From the NCBI RefSeq assembly GCF_018257575.1, contig NZ_JAERJP010000001.1:1-64000 (forward strand): a DNA stretch of 64,000 bases. Reading direction: 5' to 3'. Shown piece by piece: positions 61,479 to 64,000 of the stretch. The stretch comes from Tatumella sp. JGM91. Its GTDB lineage: Bacteria; Pseudomonadota; Gammaproteobacteria; Enterobacterales; Enterobacteriaceae. A program made the translations under genes and the position numbers. How positions within the stretch are numbered: the stretch's first letter is position 1; the number at the start of each line of letters is the position of its first letter. Under the pieces are notes generated by a model, which searched no databases, had not been told where the DNA came from, and worked only from the letters and a program-made list of their open reading frames with translations.

Positions 61479-62543
61479 TTACAATTTTTCGGTCGCCCAG
61501 TCGATGGCGGCCGCATATTCATCGGGTAACTGAGGAACCAGAGCCCGCAGCGCTGATATAAGGCGCGTCCGGTCACTGTCCGTAAGATTCAGGTGGCCCA
61601 GTTTCCGTCCCGGACGCACCTCTTTTTCGTACCAGTGCAGATGTACCAGCGCATGCTCCAGCCATTGCTGATTCAGTGCACAACCGATGATATTCACCAT
61701 CACTGAAGGGGCAAAGACCACCGGTGAAGGCAGAGGTAATCCGAGGATGGCTCGCAGATGCAGCTCAAACTGGCTGACCGATGCTCCGTTTTGTGTCCAG
61801 TGACCACTGTTGTGTACGCGAGGTGCCAGTTCATTGATCAGCAAGCCTTCCGGCGTCACGAAACACTCCATCGCGATAACACCGACATACTCCAGTTCCT
61901 GCATAATCGCCGTAAGCATAGCTTCTGCCTGACGCTGCTGTGCGGCGTCCGGTACTGGTAAAGCGACGCTGGTCAGCAGAATACCGTTGTGGTGCAGGTT
62001 GTGCGTCAGGGGATAAAATACGGTACTGCCATCGCGGCCACGGGCTCCGACCAGTGAGACTTCGCCGGAAAAATTAATGCCCTGCTCAACGATACATTCG
62101 CCATAGCAGTCTGCGGGTAAGCTCAGGCATTCGGGCTGACGCAAACGCCATTGTCCGCGGCCATCATAACCGCCGGTACGGCGTTTAACGATAGCCAGCT
62201 CACCCACCCGGTTATAAATTTCCGGCCACTGTTGCGCATTGCTCAGTAACTGCCAGGGAGCGGTTGCCAGTCCCAACTGGTCGAGTAATTGCTTCTGGGT
62301 CAGGCGATCAGCAAGGCGCGGAAAAATATCCCGGTTAACAAAGGCCGGGTGGTTCGCCAGTTCACGGGTCAGGGCCGTTTCCGGCCAGCGTTCTATCTCT
62401 GCGGTGATCACACTCTGACGGATGGGCAGTGCTTCCGGCTCGGCATCGGTGCCGACCGGATAAACCGCGATCCCCAGCGGTTCGCCGGCCTGACGCAGCA
62501 TGCGTCCCAGTTGACCGTTACCCAGTACGCAAACTGACTTCAT
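61479..62543 (-). CDS. purK: N5-carboxyaminoimidazole ribonucleotide synthase (PurK)
   Basis: ATP-dependent carboxylation of AIR with bicarbonate in de novo purine synthesis. A 354-aa ATP-grasp enzyme (E. coli 355) with an N-terminal GNGQLGRML Rossmann-like motif and [13 protein letters not shown]. Its ATG overlaps the purE TGA (ATGA, 4 nt), so the two are coupled. Confidence 0.97.
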   Translation of the reverse strand: MKSVCVLGNGQLGRMLRQAGEPLGIAVYPVGTDAEPEALPIRQSVITAEIERWPETALTRELANHPAFVNRDIFPRLADRLTQKQLLDQLGLATAPWQLLSNAQQWPEIYNRVGELAIVKRRTGGYDGRGQWRLRQPECLSLPADCYGECIVEQGINFSGEVSLVGARGRDGSTVFYPLTHNLHHNGILLTSVALPVPDAAQQRQAEAMLTAIMQELEYVGVIAMECFVTPEGLLINELAPRVHNSGHWTQNGASVSQFELHLRAILGLPLPSPVVFAPSVMVNIIGCALNQQWLEHALVHLHWYEKEVRPGRKLGHLNLTDSDRTRLISALRALVPQLPDEYAAAIDWATEKL

Positions 62544-63049
62544 GCATCCTCCCGCGGGTCCGGATTGTTCAGTACAGCTTCACTTTGTGCCGTGCGCCAG
62601 TCTGACAGACGTTGTGCCAGCGACGGATCGTTAACCGCCAGAATCTGGGCGGCCAGCAGGGCGGCGTTTGCTGCACCGGCTTTCCCAATCGCCAGGGTGC
62701 CGACCGGAATACCGCGTGGCATCTGGACAATAGAGTACAGGCTGTCAACACCGCTCAGAGCGGCACTCTGAACAGGGACACCCAGCACCGGCAGCAGGGT
62801 TTTTGCCGCCAGCATGCCCGGTAAATGGGCCGCGCCACCGGCTCCGGCGATGATCACATGAAAACCCTGTTGACGGGCATTCTCAGCAAAACTGAATAAT
62901 TTGTCCGGCGTACGGTGCGCGGAAACCACTTCCACGTGGTGATCAACATTCAGTTCATTAAGGATTTCTGCAGCATACTGCATCGTAGCCCAGTCACTTT
63001 TAGAACCCATAATAATAGCGATACGGGCCGGGGCAGTATTCGACGACAT
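62540..63049 (-). CDS. purE: N5-carboxyaminoimidazole ribonucleotide mutase (PurE)
   Basis: A 169-aa octameric mutase converting N5-CAIR to CAIR (same length as E. coli). It has GSKSDW (Ser16, Asp19) and the catalytic His45 in VVSAHRT. The start was set at [11 protein letters not shown] after CAGGAG; a longer frame includes the PurR box and is rejected. Confidence 0.97.
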   Translation of the reverse strand: MSSNTAPARIAIIMGSKSDWATMQYAAEILNELNVDHHVEVVSAHRTPDKLFSFAENARQQGFHVIIAGAGGAAHLPGMLAAKTLLPVLGVPVQSAALSGVDSLYSIVQMPRGIPVGTLAIGKAGAANAALLAAQILAVNDPSLAQRLSDWRTAQSEAVLNNPDPREDA

Positions 63050-63141
63050 GCGGTCAACTCCTGTGAGCAGATAGAAAACCTGGACAGAGGTACAGGCTAT
63101 ACACATTGAGAAGGGCGTGAGAATAGCATGAGACGGCCGGA

Positions 63142-63157
63142 AGGAAAACGGTTGCGT
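63142..63157. promoter_or_regulatory. PurR operator of purEK
   Basis: On the minus strand ACGCAACCGTTTTCCT, matching the PurR consensus ACGCAAACGTTTTCGT at 14 of 16 positions. It lies about 95 nt before purE. Confidence 0.88.
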
Positions 63158-63187
63158 CACGACACAACCGGACAATCAGCGCGAAAT

Positions 63188-63904
63188 TTACCAGCGGAAG
63201 GCAATTAAACTCACACCGCTGGCATCCAGCTGGATCATTGACCCCTGATGGTGCCAGGCACCCAGTACGGCGCGTTCGGCGGGCTGGTGGTTTATCTGCA
63301 GAAAGTGTATTTCCGGACGATGGGTATGGCCGTGGATCAACACAGAGGCCCGGTAACGTTCCATCACCTGTTCAACCGCCTGCTGATTAACATCCATAAT
63401 TTGCAGACTTTTTGACTGGTTGGCCTGCTGGCTGTCATTGCGTAACCGCGCCGCAATGTTCTGCCTCAGGCATAACGGCAGCATCAGGAAAACCCGTTGC
63501 AGCCAGGGTTGATGCACTTTTTGGCGAAAACGCTGATACCCCTGATCATCAGTACAGAGTGTATCGCCGTGCATAATCAATACCCGCTGGCCGTAGCATT
63601 CCAGCAGTGTTTCTTCCGCAAGCAACGTCATGCCACTGCGGCTGGCGTATGCCTTACCCAGAAGAAAGTCACGGTTACCGTGAATAAAGAAGACCGGAAC
63701 CGGCAGGGCAGACAGCGCCTCAGCAACCTGCCGGTGTAACGGGGCCGGGTCATCATCACCGATCCAGCTTTCAAACAGGTCACCGAGAATATACAGAGCG
63801 TCGCAGTCTGTCGCTTCGCGTTGTAAAAAACGCATAAAACCGGCAGTGATTGCCGGTTCTTCCTGACACAGATGCAAATCTGCAATAAAAAGCGTTCGCG
63901 GCAT
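63188..63904 (-). CDS. lpxH: UDP-2,3-diacylglucosamine diphosphatase LpxH
   Basis: Hydrolyses UDP-diacylglucosamine to lipid X in lipid A synthesis. A 238-aa (E. coli 240) Mn-dependent metallophosphoesterase: DLH (Asp9, His11), GDLFE, GNRDF, HGDTL and HGHTHRP. Its ATG overlaps the ppiB stop by one base, so translation is coupled. Confidence 0.97.
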   Translation of the reverse strand: MPRTLFIADLHLCQEEPAITAGFMRFLQREATDCDALYILGDLFESWIGDDDPAPLHRQVAEALSALPVPVFFIHGNRDFLLGKAYASRSGMTLLAEETLLECYGQRVLIMHGDTLCTDDQGYQRFRQKVHQPWLQRVFLMLPLCLRQNIAARLRNDSQQANQSKSLQIMDVNQQAVEQVMERYRASVLIHGHTHRPEIHFLQINHQPAERAVLGAWHHQGSMIQLDASGVSLIAFRW

Positions 63905-64000
63905 TACTCGCTGACGATCACTTTATTAATGACGACGTCATCTTTTGGTACGTCCTGGTGCATACCACTGCGTCCGGTGGAAACGGCTTTAATCTTTTCA
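63904..64000 (-). CDS. ppiB: Peptidyl-prolyl cis-trans isomerase B, partial (3' end)
   Basis: The last 31 codons or so: a C-terminus with [16 protein letters not shown] and VIVSE, matching the end of the E. coli cyclophilin PpiB. The 5' part lies beyond the window. Its TAA overlaps the lpxH ATG (TAATG). Confidence 0.92.
   Translation of the reverse strand, partial: EKIKAVSTGRSGMHQDVPKDDVVINKVIVSE

Overview
This 64 kb window is chromosomal core sequence from an enterobacterium. Gene order follows the Escherichia coli yajL-to-ppiB segment closely, but several E. coli genes are absent and a few are replaced. The GC content looks close to 50% by eye. The neighbourhoods (a PLP-type cysteine desulfhydrase beside decR, a zinc ABC cluster between tomB and acrB, copA directly beside cueR) suggest the Erwiniaceae (Erwinia/Pantoea/Tatumella). 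That assignment is an inference from gene content, not from a marker gene.

Layout. 1-3.7 kb: yajL-panE, yajQ, yajR. 3.7-8.6 kb: the cyoABCDE cytochrome bo3 operon on the minus strand, with a good sigma70 promoter. 8.9-11.0 kb: yajG-ampG (minus). 11.3-18.6 kb: bolA, tig, clpP, clpX, lon, hupB, a protein quality-control block with sigma32 promoters before clpP and lon. 18.8-23.6 kb: ppiD, ybaV, queC, then a cysteine desulfhydrase divergent from the Lrp-type regulator decR. 23.6-29.1 kb: mdlA-mdlB, then glnK-amtB behind a sigma54 promoter and a near-perfect NtrC site. 29.1-32.3 kb: tesB, ybaY, atl, the 4.5S RNA gene ffs, hha and tomB. 32.9-35.9 kb: a Zur-controlled zinc-scarcity island with an AztABC-like zinc importer and the cysteine-poor ribosomal proteins rpmE2 and rpmJ2. 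36-41.4 kb: acrA-acrB, acrR and the small gene rsmS. 41.6-51.6 kb: priC, apt, dnaX, ybaB, recR, htpG, adk, hemH, gsk. 51.6-55.6 kb: ybaL, a PACE-type efflux gene divergent from a LysR regulator, and ybaK. 55.6-64 kb: ybaP, copA, cueR, cnoX (ybbN), ybbO, purK-purE, lpxH and the 3' end of ppiB.

The genes form several compact regulatory circuits that can be read from the DNA: nitrogen (NtrC/sigma54-glnK-amtB), zinc (two Zur boxes), copper (CueR with a 19-bp promoter spacer), drug efflux (AcrR operator), purine (PurR box), cysteine (decR-type operator) and heat shock (three sigma32 promoters). Two programmed -1 frameshift sites are present. One is in dnaX and gives the gamma subunit. The other is in copA and would give a short CopA(Z)-like copper chaperone; both slippery heptamers are followed by predicted stem-loops.

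No prophage, IS element, CRISPR array, tRNA or rRNA gene was seen. The most unusual non-coding feature is a perfect 42-bp palindrome downstream of the PACE gene. I found no convincing new defence or biosynthetic system.
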